A DNA stretch of 64,000 nucleotides from Nanobdellota archaeon (GTDB lineage: Archaea; Nanobdellota; Nanobdellia; Woesearchaeales; UBA9642), in the NCBI GenBank assembly GCA_021813435.1, contig JAKAKR010000016.1, positions 40,606 to 104,605 on the forward strand, written 5' to 3'. The position numbers and the translations under genes were made by a program. The notes beneath the pieces are model-generated. The model was not told where the DNA came from. It saw nothing but the letters and a program-made list of their open reading frames with translations, and did no database searches. Positions within the stretch are counted from its first letter, which is position 1. Each line of letters begins with the position of its first letter. Shown here piece by piece: positions 51,836 through 59,915 of the stretch.

Positions 51836-52639
51836 TCAATAGTTGAATTGCTTGCTGATAGCGTCGATTGCTGCCTCGGTGTAGAGTGTCAATCGTCCAG
51901 GATTTGCGCCGGGTGCAAGGAGTTCTGCACTCAGATGGTCGGGTGTGACGATGTCAACGCCAGAGACATTTGCGGCAGCTTTATGCAATGCGCATTTTTT
52001 TGAGACGACAAATAAGACTGATTTCTTGACCTTGTAGGGTCGCGAGCGGTTCTTTCCCTTGCCTGCACGCTTGATCTTCTCTTTGGTCCGGTCAAGTTCG
52101 TCCTTGAATCCGAGCGCGAAGAGGAGCTCGATGACGTCCTTGGTCTTTGCGATTGATTCGATATCATTGGAAAGGATGAATGGGAATTCCTTGGGCAAAA
52201 GGTGTCCGCGTTTTGTGACAATGTCCTTGTCGACTGTTGCGGCAAGCGCGCTGCAGACTGCTTTTTTCCGTTCTTTGGTGTTGAGTTTCTTGTCCCAGAT
52301 GCGGTCTGCCTTCGGTGCATGTGCGCGCCTTCCACCAACGGTGTTTGGGGCGAGTGCTCCGGTGAAATTGAATCGTGTTCCTCGTCGTGAAATGACTTTT
52401 CGTGGTGTACGTGCCATGCCCTGACCGTAGGATCCGCGGTAGTTTCTCCTGCGGCGCGAGAGTTTTGCCGAGACCTTCATTCCTGCCTCAGGGTCTGACC
52501 CGTAGGGCTGGCGATCATTTGCCTGGATGGTCATGACTGCGCGATAGATGAGATCATTTCTGACCGGCTCATCAAACTGCGTGGGCAATTCCTTCTTGCT
52601 GACTTCCTTTTTTGTTTTGTCAACGACGGGTATTTTCAT
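51836..52639 (-). CDS. rpl4: Ribosomal protein uL4
   Basis: 267 residues of archaeal/eukaryotic uL4. MKIPVVDKTKKEVSKKELPTQFDEPVRNDLI, the tunnel loop YGSDPEAGMKVSAKLSRRRRNYRGSYG and RGGR-type GGRRAHAPK are visible. The C-terminal ends in TLYTEAAIDAISKQFNY. Confidence 0.95.
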   Translation of the reverse strand: MKIPVVDKTKKEVSKKELPTQFDEPVRNDLIYRAVMTIQANDRQPYGSDPEAGMKVSAKLSRRRRNYRGSYGQGMARTPRKVISRRGTRFNFTGALAPNTVGGRRAHAPKADRIWDKKLNTKERKKAVCSALAATVDKDIVTKRGHLLPKEFPFILSNDIESIAKTKDVIELLFALGFKDELDRTKEKIKRAGKGKNRSRPYKVKKSVLFVVSKKCALHKAAANVSGVDIVTPDHLSAELLAPGANPGRLTLYTEAAIDAISKQFNY

Positions 52640-52657
52640 TTTATTTGATCAGTATAT

Positions 52658-53629
52658 TTATTGTTTTGATTCCTTGCTTATCTCGATGATTGTCGGGACC
52701 GGATCATTGTATTTTTGCCGTGTCGCTTTGGTGAATATGACTGCGCGTTTTCTTGCGCCTGCAACACTGCCAAAGATTATGACATAGCTTGACTTGACAT
52801 TGCCGTATTGGAGAAATGCGCCTTTCGGGTTTACTTCTTCTGGCTTATTTGAGATCTTGAGTATCTGTTTATTGTATTCAGTGCGTAGATGATAGCCCAT
52901 CTGTCCGGGGTGCGGTACGCGGTAGAGTGTGTGTCCCTGCGCGCTCCATGCACCGAGTGTTCCGACGCGCCTGACGCCTTTTTCAGTCTTGTGCGGCTTG
53001 AATGGTACGCCGAATCGCTTGACGACTCCCTGCAATCCCTTGCCTTTGGTTACCGCATGGATATCAACATATTCTGCCTCTTTGAAGACATTGTTGATGA
53101 ATAATTCCTTATCATGATTTTCCTGCGCGAACTTAACCTTGTCTGCAACTGTCCCGAAAAGTCCTATCTCAAAGAGTTCTGGACGTTTTTTTCCGACGCC
53201 AGAAAGCTTGGGCTGGCTGTAGACGAGTAGTTTTGCCTCGACATACTCTTCAGGCTTTATGCCTTCAAGTGTGTGCGTCTTTTTGGAGATTGTGATCTTG
53301 CGTGCCAGTTCCTTGTCAACCTTGAAGAGGACTTCAGTTGCAGGATAAAGGCCGCGTACATTCTTCTTATAGAACCTGATGCCAGCGATCTTCATGGGCG
53401 GGCATTCGATGATGGTGACGGGAATGGAGATCTCCTCTCCTTTAGTTGCAGAATTCTTGTGGGTGTCTATGCCGATGATATGGGTCATGCCTGCCTTGTA
53501 GCCGAGAAAACCATGGACTGCATCTTTTGAAGTGCTATTCCATGATCTAATTCGTGCATAAGGCCTGCTCGCTCTGACCCGCGGCCAGAACTGCATGCTT
53601 CCATGTCTTGGATGATGATGTTTAGGCAT
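52658..53629 (-). CDS. rpl3: Ribosomal protein uL3
   Basis: 323 residues. Begins MPKHHHPRHGSMQFWPRVRAS, the archaeal opening, with GYKAGMTHIIGID at about 43-55 and the rRNA loop RRVGTLGAWSAQGHTLYRVPHPGQMGYH. First gene of the large cluster; the short palindromic element at 53645-53702 sits in its leader, 16 bases before the ATG. Confidence 0.96.
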   Translation of the reverse strand: MPKHHHPRHGSMQFWPRVRASRPYARIRSWNSTSKDAVHGFLGYKAGMTHIIGIDTHKNSATKGEEISIPVTIIECPPMKIAGIRFYKKNVRGLYPATEVLFKVDKELARKITISKKTHTLEGIKPEEYVEAKLLVYSQPKLSGVGKKRPELFEIGLFGTVADKVKFAQENHDKELFINNVFKEAEYVDIHAVTKGKGLQGVVKRFGVPFKPHKTEKGVRRVGTLGAWSAQGHTLYRVPHPGQMGYHLRTEYNKQILKISNKPEEVNPKGAFLQYGNVKSSYVIIFGSVAGARKRAVIFTKATRQKYNDPVPTIIEISKESKQ

Positions 53630-53644
53630 AAATTTTTTACGAAA

Positions 53645-53702
53645 AAATTTAGTAAAAGTGAGTGTAAAATTCTTCGAATTTTAGCACTTGGCACTAAACT
53701 TT
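53645..53702. repeat. Short palindromic element in the rpl3 leader, relative of the 112-bp family (copy E)
   Basis: Inner stem TAAAATTC (53665-53672) and GAATTTTA (53676-53683) with loop TTC, extended by AGTG/CACT across one bulged G. Outer arms are TTTAGT (53648-53653) and ACTAAA (53693-53698). Read on the minus strand, the start TTTAGTGCCAAGTGC resembles TTAGCGCCAATGTGC of copy A, and CACTTTTAC is shared with copy A near the other end. The invariant 15-base loop is missing. It lies in the predicted 5' leader of the ribosomal operon. Confidence 0.6.
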
Positions 53703-53956
53703 AACGTACCGATTTATTCACATTTCATCGACATTACGGTTTGCATTACGCATCTATAATGTCAAATAAGCCTTTCCGTGCATACCCTGAGAACAAGATT
53801 GAACTCTTGTACTGAACAGGCGATGCTTTTCAGGCCATTGTGCGTGATTGCGGTTTGTTACAACCGAATCCATCGTCGAGATGACGATTCAATTAATAGA
53901 AGGGAATTACTCCCCCTTTATAAAAGTTTGGGTTTGATAGAAAGATGTAAGCAGGA
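53703..53956. other. Gene-free stretch with four small hairpins, candidate ncRNA
   Basis: No credible coding frame. A TATA-like ctataat (53754-53760) predicts a plus-strand RNA start near 53783. Hairpins follow: ACAAGA (53793-53798)/TCTTGT (53805-53810) with CCTG/CAGG outside; CGGTT (53851-53855)/AACCG (53862-53866); ATCGTC (53872-53877)/GACGAT (53883-53888); GGGA/TCCC near 53902-53914. The order of short stems after a promoter fits a small structured RNA, but no known class is recognised and chance is possible. Confidence 0.35.
53917..53926 (+). promoter_or_regulatory. Strong TATA box just before repeat copy D
   Basis: TTTATAAAAG preceded by a run of C (BRE position is not purine-rich). RNA would start near 53948, nine bases before copy D, so this copy could be transcribed from its own promoter on the plus strand. 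Confidence 0.55.
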
Positions 53957-54069
53957 CTGCAGCGCCTAAAGATGAGCATCAAAGAATAGTAATTCAAGAA
54001 AATCTTACAGGATTGCAAGTGGTAAGAATTTCCATCTATATAATTAGACCAATGCGAATGGCGCTGCAG
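53957..54069. repeat. Nested-palindrome intergenic element, copy D
   Basis: A 113-bp copy. The outer repeat is CTGCAGCGCC (53957-53966) with GGCGCTGCAG (54060-54069). Inner arms are GAAAATCTTA (53998-54007) and TAAGAATTTC (54023-54032), 9 of 10 paired, around CAGGATTGCAAGTGG (54008-54022), the reverse complement of the loop in copies A and C. On the plus strand it has the same sense as copy C has within the ribosomal transcript. It lies in an otherwise gene-free 490-base stretch. Confidence 0.83.
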
Positions 54070-54195
54070 ACAAGAGAGAGAATACTGATAGAAAAGGGGT
54101 GAAAAAACGACTGTTGAACCGTCTCTATATAATATGTAGCAAAAATATTTAAATGAAGGTATCTTTTCGGAAACTATTAAGTTGATTGAGGGATC

Positions 54196-55659
54196 ATGGC
54201 GGATTCAATTAGTGTTTTAGGAATTGGTTTACCAGTTTATCTAGCAGTTTTTGCGTTTTTATCGTATTTATTATGAGCAAAATTTTTTAGCAGAAACCAA
54301 TCTCTTAAACCACAGGTTGCCAAAGATTTATTAATAATTATTCATATTTTTATTTTTTTATTTATTACTGTCTTCAGTTATTGTTTTTTCAGTAACGCTA
54401 TCGCTAGTACATCAAATTTGAACTTTAATTTATTTCAGTTTGAATTAATGCAGCAAGTTAGTACTATAATTACAGTCATGTTAATTGTTTTAGTGGCGAT
54501 AGCATCTTTAAGCGATCTATCTAAGAGAGCATTGTTGATTGCAGGAAAACTAGGTCTTAAAATCGTTACAGGATTGTTATTATTTTGTCTCAGTTTTGTA
54601 TCGATTTGGTTTTTCACACAATTTTATTTGTTAACCGATACTTTTACGGCTTGGCTTAATTTTATTGGTCTATTCATGCTATCCGTCGGTGTTATTATAC
54701 TTTATTGGAGTGTAGCGCATAATTTGGGCATCATAGATTCTGAGCATGTCTCTCGTAAGTACATGCAAAAATATACTTTATTTGCTATAACTATTTTAAT
54801 TGTCGGAGGCGTATGGGGTGGTTTACAGATATATCTGCTCGGACCATCTTTGTATCAAGAAACTAGCTACTTTATCGATCATTATAACGGGCGAAATACT
54901 CCTGCCAATATATTTCAACAAATTATTGTTAGTACGACAATTTATTCTCACGGCCCTCTTGCTATAGGTAGTCAAAGTAAGGTCTTCGCAGTATCCTATG
55001 CAAAATACGATTTGAATGGTTCACCAATTCTTGTATCAATCTATAATTCGAAAACCAATATTTCTAAAATTTATGCAAAGAATAATGATTGTCGAGATTT
55101 TAACGAACGATCATTAAATTATTTCGATTGTTCTATTCTGGATGAAAAGGTGTGGAATTTTACTGTTGATGCTGAGCATAGGCGAATTATTTTTTCGATT
55201 AAGAAAAAGGATTTCCGCGACTTCGATAAGATTATCATTTATGGATTCAATAAAATCAATCGTACTGCGAGTACTGCATTTCAGTTCTCAGATAATACTT
55301 ATGTATATGATCAATGTAATGCTACGGGATGTATTTTTAACGTTAAGTTAAATAATTCTCTTTCATCCCCTGCTAAATTAAACGGAATACAATTATCAAG
55401 TTTTAATTATCTGCATTTTAGTCCTGCTGTTGCGGGTAGTTGTAGATTAGTTAACATTAGCTCTGTACAAATGACGGGAGGATCGAATGTTACGGCGAAA
55501 TTTTGCACGCCTAATTTATGTGTACTAGATATGCAGGATAAATCAGAAATAGAATTTAGTACGTCAGACGCTGCGCTTTATTTTTATGGCGTGCTCCAAA
55601 ACCCTATCGATATGCAGTTTAATCTCGAAGCTGAATGCAATCAATCTGCTTCAAGCTAG
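54196..55659 (+). pseudogene. Polytopic membrane protein gene with an in-frame TGA at codon 27
   Basis: ATG at 54196 with GAGGG upstream and an atatttaaat TATA at about 54147-54156. The frame reads 26 codons ending in AFLSYLL, meets TGA (54274-54276), then continues open in the same frame to 55659. Both sides are hydrophobic, and the TGA falls at the edge of the first membrane helix, before AKFFSRN. Downstream are five more helices and an outside domain of about 230 residues with several Cys. The intact downstream part could start at TTG 54418 or ATG 54448. AT-rich compared with its neighbours. A nonsense mutation, TGA-to-Trp reading or a sequence error are possible. Family unknown. Confidence 0.7.
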
Positions 55660-55692
55660 AAATATTCTCAAAGCAGTATTTTATTACATTGA

Positions 55693-56238
55693 CTATTTCT
55701 TCCATTTCCCTTCCACACAATACACTGTCAGCTTCCCTGCTGTTCCTGCAGATAAACATTTCTTTCCCATGTCGCAATCCGCGCATAATTCCTTTGCAGT
55801 GTAGTCGAGTGTTCCTGCTTCTTCGTGTAATTTGTAGAGTAATTTGAGGTATTTTCCTTCTGCGATGCGGTGATGCTTGTCTTTATTCTCGAGTCCCTTC
55901 CATTCATAGAGTCGTTTATCTCCTTTGCTTGAATTGCATGACTTGCATACGCGTATTGCATTGTCAGCAGTATCTGGTCCGCCACGATCTCTTGGAAGAA
56001 TATGTTCTGTAGTCAGTGCAGCAGTGCTGCCGCAGTATATGCATTCATTTGGATTTTCATGTTCCTTGACCCATTCCCTTATCGCTGTCGACCATTCCTC
56101 CGAGCCGTCCTTTAATTTCTTCCATTTGGACATAATGAATCCATAATTCTTCTTACCGTATCCTGCGGATTCAGAAATAATTTTTGCATACTGATAGAAT
56201 ATGATATCTCTTACTGTTTTAACGACAGGCGGAGGCAT
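55693..56238 (-). CDS. HNH endonuclease-family protein
   Basis: 181 residues. The HNH core is CIYCGS, then EHILPRDRGGPDTADNAIRVCKSCNSSKG, with paired CxxC zinc ligands and the His of EHILPR. The N-terminal part has a helix SKWKKLKDGSEEWSTAIREW. The C-terminal third has extra Cys pairs (CADCDMGKKC), perhaps a second metal site. A ctttttaatc TATA about 27 bases from the ATG supports the long start. Could be a defence, homing or mobile-element nuclease; it lies beside the AT-rich island. Confidence 0.87.
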   Translation of the reverse strand: MPPPVVKTVRDIIFYQYAKIISESAGYGKKNYGFIMSKWKKLKDGSEEWSTAIREWVKEHENPNECIYCGSTAALTTEHILPRDRGGPDTADNAIRVCKSCNSSKGDKRLYEWKGLENKDKHHRIAEGKYLKLLYKLHEEAGTLDYTAKELCADCDMGKKCLSAGTAGKLTVYCVEGKWKK

Positions 56239-56268
56239 GTATCTTAGAACATACGTACGATTAAAAAG

Positions 56269-57144
56269 TTATCTCTTCCCGACCCACTTCTCCACGTTCT
56301 CTATCATCATGTCGTTGGAGACTTGTTTGGTGACGTCGGTTATGAATCCGATGTGCGGTGTGACGAGTAATCCGGGGCGTAGTAATGCGCGGTAGGTGGG
56401 GTCGTTTGCATCGCCGAAGGGGATGTTTCCTCCGTCGAGTGCTGCGCCTTTGAGTGTCCCATCATCAAGCGCGCCGAATAATCCTTCCAGTGAATAAATG
56501 TCCCGGGATGTGATGCTGATGAAATAGGATCCTTTCTTGAGGTGTGAAAAAAATTCTTTTCCCAATAATCCCTTGGTGGTCTCATTTAGCCCTAAGCAAT
56601 CAATCACGATGTCTGCATCGCGTGTTTTATCAGTGAGGTTATCTCCGCGTAAAAAATAGTGTACATCCATATCGCATGCAGAAAGTATCTTTCCGACGCG
56701 CGAACCGATATTTCCCTTGCCTAATATACACGCCTTTTTTCCGGTCAATCCTACTGCAGTGATATTCATCGGGTCAAGCGCAGTACAGTTGATATAACCA
56801 TTAAACCCGCGGAAGAGATTGAGCGTCATTGCAATGATCCATTCGCTTACCGCGTCCTTGTTGCAGCCCGGGCAGTTCGCGACAGTGATATTCTGCGCTT
56901 TTAATTTTTCAAAATCAAGATATGCAATATTAACAAAGGGGACAGAGTAGAATTTGTCATGCGTCTCGTAAATTTTTTCCTTGAATCCGCGTTTTCCGGA
57001 GAGAATGATATCAGCGTCCTTGACGCGTTTGAGCCATTCATCAGCTGCAGGAAGATCATGATAGAACGTGACCTCTCCGAGCGCCTGAAGCCTTGCGATT
57101 TGTTCTGTGGTGAATCCGAATTCTTCTGTGACGACAATTTTCAT
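56269..57144 (-). CDS. D-isomer-specific 2-hydroxyacid dehydrogenase-like protein
   Basis: 291 residues. The NAD-binding motif G-x-G-x2-G is in ILGKGNIGSRVG. ITSRDIYSLEG supplies the catalytic Arg and LLVTPHIGFITD the His. The Glu normally found in the D-x-x-x-E-P turn is not seen; the equivalent region reads ALDGGNIPFGDAND. Activity may therefore be altered. Visible cysteine-rich ANCPGCNKDAVSEW replaces the usual NVPGxxTxAVAE with extra Cys. TATA atttttatag about 28 bases before the ATG. Confidence 0.86.
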   Translation of the reverse strand: MKIVVTEEFGFTTEQIARLQALGEVTFYHDLPAADEWLKRVKDADIILSGKRGFKEKIYETHDKFYSVPFVNIAYLDFEKLKAQNITVANCPGCNKDAVSEWIIAMTLNLFRGFNGYINCTALDPMNITAVGLTGKKACILGKGNIGSRVGKILSACDMDVHYFLRGDNLTDKTRDADIVIDCLGLNETTKGLLGKEFFSHLKKGSYFISITSRDIYSLEGLFGALDDGTLKGAALDGGNIPFGDANDPTYRALLRPGLLVTPHIGFITDVTKQVSNDMMIENVEKWVGKR

Positions 57145-57184
57145 AAGGCAGTACTATTGATGCGTCTATAAAAATGTTTTCTCT

Positions 57185-57895
57185 CTAAACCCGTATGAAA
57201 TCCTCTTCTGTATATTTTGGTGTGGATAAGCAGAGTATTTCCATCTCTTGCGTTCCGGTGTTCTCGAGTGCGTGGATCGTATTGCGCGGGATGCGTGCAG
57301 TGATTCCGGGACTGACGGGATGCCTTTGCCTGTCAAGGTGCAATATTCCGCTCCCGCTGATGATATAGTATACTTCTTCGCTGATGGCGTGGTAGTGTGG
57401 TAGTGCCTTGCGTCCGATAGGCAGGTATCCTGCGGCAAGTCCGATATCCATTCCTGTGGGTATCTCGCGTATCATTGCGCCGTCAGTTGCAGGGATGAGT
57501 GGCGTTGGTGCAGATGTTTTTTTTACAGTGTAGATGGTCTCTTTTCCGTCCATGACTTCAATATCTTCAGGGATGAATGGCGGGATTGCAAAGACCAGGT
57601 GTTCGAGTGTACTGCTTCCGGTGTTGTGCAGTTGATGCGGGGTATTGGATGGGATGAGTACTGGACTGTTCTTCTGGACCAATAGCGCGTCTGTTCCCTT
57701 GCAGAGTATCCCTTCGCCGGAGAGGATGTAATAGATTTCGGTCATGTGCTGGTGTTGATGCAATAATGATCTGTTTCCTGCATCCATGATGACATGCGCA
57801 AGACTGACGTCAGGCAGTGCAATGACTTCACGGAGAATCTGGTCACAGACATTGGGGACCGGTGCGAGTGCATACACATCAATGATGGTATCCAT
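57185..57895 (-). CDS. Two-domain cupin protein
   Basis: 236 residues from ATG 57895. Two cupin barrels. The first has HQHQHMTEIYYILSGEGIL and the second HYHAISEEVYYIISGSGILHL, each with the motif 1 His/Glu metal ligands, and each with a motif 2 His (PSNTPHQLHNTG; PRNTIHALENTG). Bicupins of this type include isomerases and dioxygenases; substrate unknown. TATA tttttatagg about 25 bases from this start. It follows the dehydrogenase on the same strand. Confidence 0.87.
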   Translation of the reverse strand: MDTIIDVYALAPVPNVCDQILREVIALPDVSLAHVIMDAGNRSLLHQHQHMTEIYYILSGEGILCKGTDALLVQKNSPVLIPSNTPHQLHNTGSSTLEHLVFAIPPFIPEDIEVMDGKETIYTVKKTSAPTPLIPATDGAMIREIPTGMDIGLAAGYLPIGRKALPHYHAISEEVYYIISGSGILHLDRQRHPVSPGITARIPRNTIHALENTGTQEMEILCLSTPKYTEEDFIRV

Positions 57896-57941
57896 GACAG
57901 GGAGAATGGTGCTGCCTATAAAAATGTATTGCCGTAAATCA

Positions 57942-58295
57942 TCATATTCCTTTTGCACTCGCTGCTACCCGCACATCTGAGCTCTTTTTCGGCGCATATT
58001 CATCTGCGACCATCCTGAGACATTCCCTGAAATTGCGCAGGTATATTTTTACAATGGTGTTTTCCCTGTTAATCATATACATTTGTGTTCGCCCGATCAC
58101 GCGGTCCTTGGCGATATAGTTTTTTTTCAGGAATTCTTTGATGAACTGGTACGCCTTTGGTCTACTGATGCCTATTTCCCGCGCAAGATCACCCACTGCA
58201 AATCCGGCATGCGAATAGCAGAGCATATATTCCCATAATAGATTAGTTAAATTTTTTCCATACACTTCACAATATTGTCCGTAGTTATATTTCAT
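57942..58295 (-). CDS. Winged-helix DNA-binding protein
   Basis: 117 residues. The helix-turn-helix is in AGFAVGDLAREIGISRPKAYQFIKEFLKKNYI (about 30-62). The rest is basic and helical. The ATG at 58295 has GGTGA five bases upstream; an in-frame ATG at 58310 is less likely. The start lies inside the upstream gene's end, so the two are co-translated. It is the likely binder of the palindromes at 58564-58605. Confidence 0.78.
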   Translation of the reverse strand: MKYNYGQYCEVYGKNLTNLLWEYMLCYSHAGFAVGDLAREIGISRPKAYQFIKEFLKKNYIAKDRVIGRTQMYMINRENTIVKIYLRNFRECLRMVADEYAPKKSSDVRVAASAKGI

Positions 58296-58563
58296 TGTCT
58301 TCACCAACATATCCCATTATTTCAGAGGTATATTCTGGATTGATACTGATATGCCAATCGCTTCCTTTACCTGTTCGCTTCTTTAACCGGATGCACCATC
58401 CTTTTCTGCAGAGTGCATCATACTCTTCATAAAATTCCTTTTGTACGTTCCGGGGAAGATGCTTAATCCGCGACGTAATCAAACGATCCTCGGGCGCGTG
58501 TCTTGCGCCGATGATGTGATGCGAGAGCATATATTGCAATAAATCCCTTAGTTCATTATGCAT
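58285..58563 (-). CDS. Hypothetical small protein, first gene of a two-gene regulator operon
   Basis: 92 residues, basic, with HNELRDLLQYMLSHHIIGARHAPEDRLITSRIKHL and a Trp-rich KGWCIRLKKRTGKGSDWHIS. No recognised domain; it may be a DNA-binding or toxin/antitoxin-type partner, but no evidence for that beyond size and context. Overlaps the winged-helix gene by 11 bases. Confidence 0.6.
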   Translation of the reverse strand: MHNELRDLLQYMLSHHIIGARHAPEDRLITSRIKHLPRNVQKEFYEEYDALCRKGWCIRLKKRTGKGSDWHISINPEYTSEIMGYVGEDNEI

Positions 58564-58605
58564 ATTAGTTAATTTAAATTAACTAATTGTAAATTATAAT
58601 TTACA
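58564..58605. promoter_or_regulatory. Two adjacent perfect palindromes over the start region of a regulator operon
   Basis: A 24-bp perfect palindrome at 58564-58587 (centre AATTTAAATT) ends at the start codon. It adjoins an 18-bp perfect palindrome at 58588-58605 (TGTAAATTATAATTTACA). The minus-strand TATA tttaaatac is at about 58609-58617, so the RNA start (near 58588) falls on the border of the two palindromes. Strong sign of autoregulation by a dimeric repressor. Confidence 0.7.
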
Positions 58606-58753
58606 TTAGTATTTAAATCTATCGAAATAACTGTTTACTGCTTATTAAGTCTTTACAAGAATGTTCCGGAAAGCTTTCGGTGACAGAATTTTCCCTGCAA
58701 TCCTGTTTGAAGTCATCAGTATATTTTTATAGGAGGGAGCATTAACAGGTCGT

Positions 58754-59077
58754 ATGTACAAACCACTCATCATCATCGGAATGCTGCTGGTCATTGCGAC
58801 TGCATGCACGCACCAATTGTCTGACCAGGATATCCGCAATGCGCAGATAAATGGTTCCTGTTATGATGCAAAGGATACCTATCCAAAAATCCTTGGCGAT
58901 TACAACAACCATCCGGTCGAGGCAATCTGTTATTGCGCGGATTACTGCCCGAAAGAACAATGGCATGTCTTTGTGCGCTATGTGAACATGACTGAATCTG
59001 CATGCATCGGGACTCCGATGTACGGCTATGCCTGGGGCAAACAGTACCTCGGATGCAATCCGTTAAAAGAGAATTGA
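58754..59077 (+). CDS. Small exported lipoprotein-like hypothetical protein
   Basis: 107 residues. An N-terminal hydrophobic segment (KPLIIIGMLLVIATAC) ends in a lipobox-like ATAC, so the mature protein would be anchored outside. Seven further cysteines in pairs (SCYDAKD, CYCADYC, SACIG, LGCN) suggest disulfide bonds. No recognised domain. TATA tttttatagg lies about 28 bases before the ATG. Confidence 0.75.
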   Translation: MYKPLIIIGMLLVIATACTHQLSDQDIRNAQINGSCYDAKDTYPKILGDYNNHPVEAICYCADYCPKEQWHVFVRYVNMTESACIGTPMYGYAWGKQYLGCNPLKEN

Positions 59078-59078
59078 A

Positions 59079-59408
59079 TTAATTCAGCGCATATGCCCCA
59101 AGAATTTTTTTGATTTCTGCAGGAGAAGAATACAGGGACTTCGGGTTTAGTGCTGCAGAATAAATATCTGGGATGACATGACTTAATACTCGTTTAAGAT
59201 TCTTCTGGTATCCATTGGATTGTGCATGACTCACGATTGCAATAAAGTCAATGCTCGCAGTTTTCAGTTGCGAGTTCAGTTGCGGGATGATCTCTGTTGT
59301 CACAATCGTGCGAAATGCCTCTTTTGACTCATCATCAAGCAGGTTATACGCAATAGCGATGCGATCACTGAGTGGTTTGAGCCGGTAATTCTGTATATCG
59401 CTATCCAT
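59079..59408 (-). CDS. Hypothetical helical protein
   Basis: 109 residues, soluble and helical (RIAIAYNLLDDESKEAFRTIV; YQKNLKRVLSHVIPDIYSAAL). No recognised family. A TATA tttttataggag about 28 bases before the ATG fits a leaderless mRNA. It ends two bases from the stop of the convergent lipoprotein-like gene. Confidence 0.65.
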   Translation of the reverse strand: MDSDIQNYRLKPLSDRIAIAYNLLDDESKEAFRTIVTTEIIPQLNSQLKTASIDFIAIVSHAQSNGYQKNLKRVLSHVIPDIYSAALNPKSLYSSPAEIKKILGAYALN

Positions 59409-59454
59409 GAGTCATTGCGTTTCCCTATCTCCTATAAAAAGGTTACGAAATATC

Positions 59455-59877
59455 TTATCTGAACCAACCATAGATTGTGAGCCCAAACCGTGCAAACCAT
59501 AATTTGATGGATGATCCTGTCGTAGTTGCCCGGACCGTGATATGTTTTGCATGGTATTCAGCAATGGCATCCCCGCCTTTCTGGATGCGATCCAGAGTGC
59601 ACAGATCAGTTGTCACAATGAATTGTGGATTCTCAGGACCGGGAACGCTGTTTACAAACCCGTCAGTCACATTATAATAGAATGTCTGCTCGCCAATATC
59701 CAATGCAATGGTCTGATGGTCTCCGATGAGCGCCTTTGCACCGGCAAATGTGCCAATAGAAAAATTATTCACTGCACTGAATTTGCTCAAATCCGGCGTG
59801 CAGGCATCTTCTGCGGCGACAAACGCCACACTCAATAAGACTATTCCGAGAACCAATCCAATGAATGCGTATCTCAT
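59455..59877 (-). CDS. Hypothetical exported protein, distantly SCP2-like
   Basis: 140 residues from ATG 59877, with a signal-peptide-like start (MRYAFIGLVLGIVLLSVAFVAA). The mature part has FIVTTDLCTLDRIQKGGDAIAEYHAKHITVRA, which is reminiscent of sterol-carrier (SCP2) folds, but this is weak. AGGGGTG precedes the ATG. A longer frame to 59967 would overlap the upstream gene. Confidence 0.65.
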   Translation of the reverse strand: MRYAFIGLVLGIVLLSVAFVAAEDACTPDLSKFSAVNNFSIGTFAGAKALIGDHQTIALDIGEQTFYYNVTDGFVNSVPGPENPQFIVTTDLCTLDRIQKGGDAIAEYHAKHITVRATTTGSSIKLWFARFGLTIYGWFR

Positions 59878-59915
59878 GAAAAACACCCCTGAATAAATAC
59901 TAAGGGTTCTGCGAT

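Noticed and set aside
53957..54075. Element copy D as a box H/ACA guide RNA (ACA follows the outer stem)
   Set aside because: ACA occurs right after the stem at 54070-54072, but the internal loops are about 30 bases on each side, far larger than a pseudouridylation pocket, and no kink-turn is seen.
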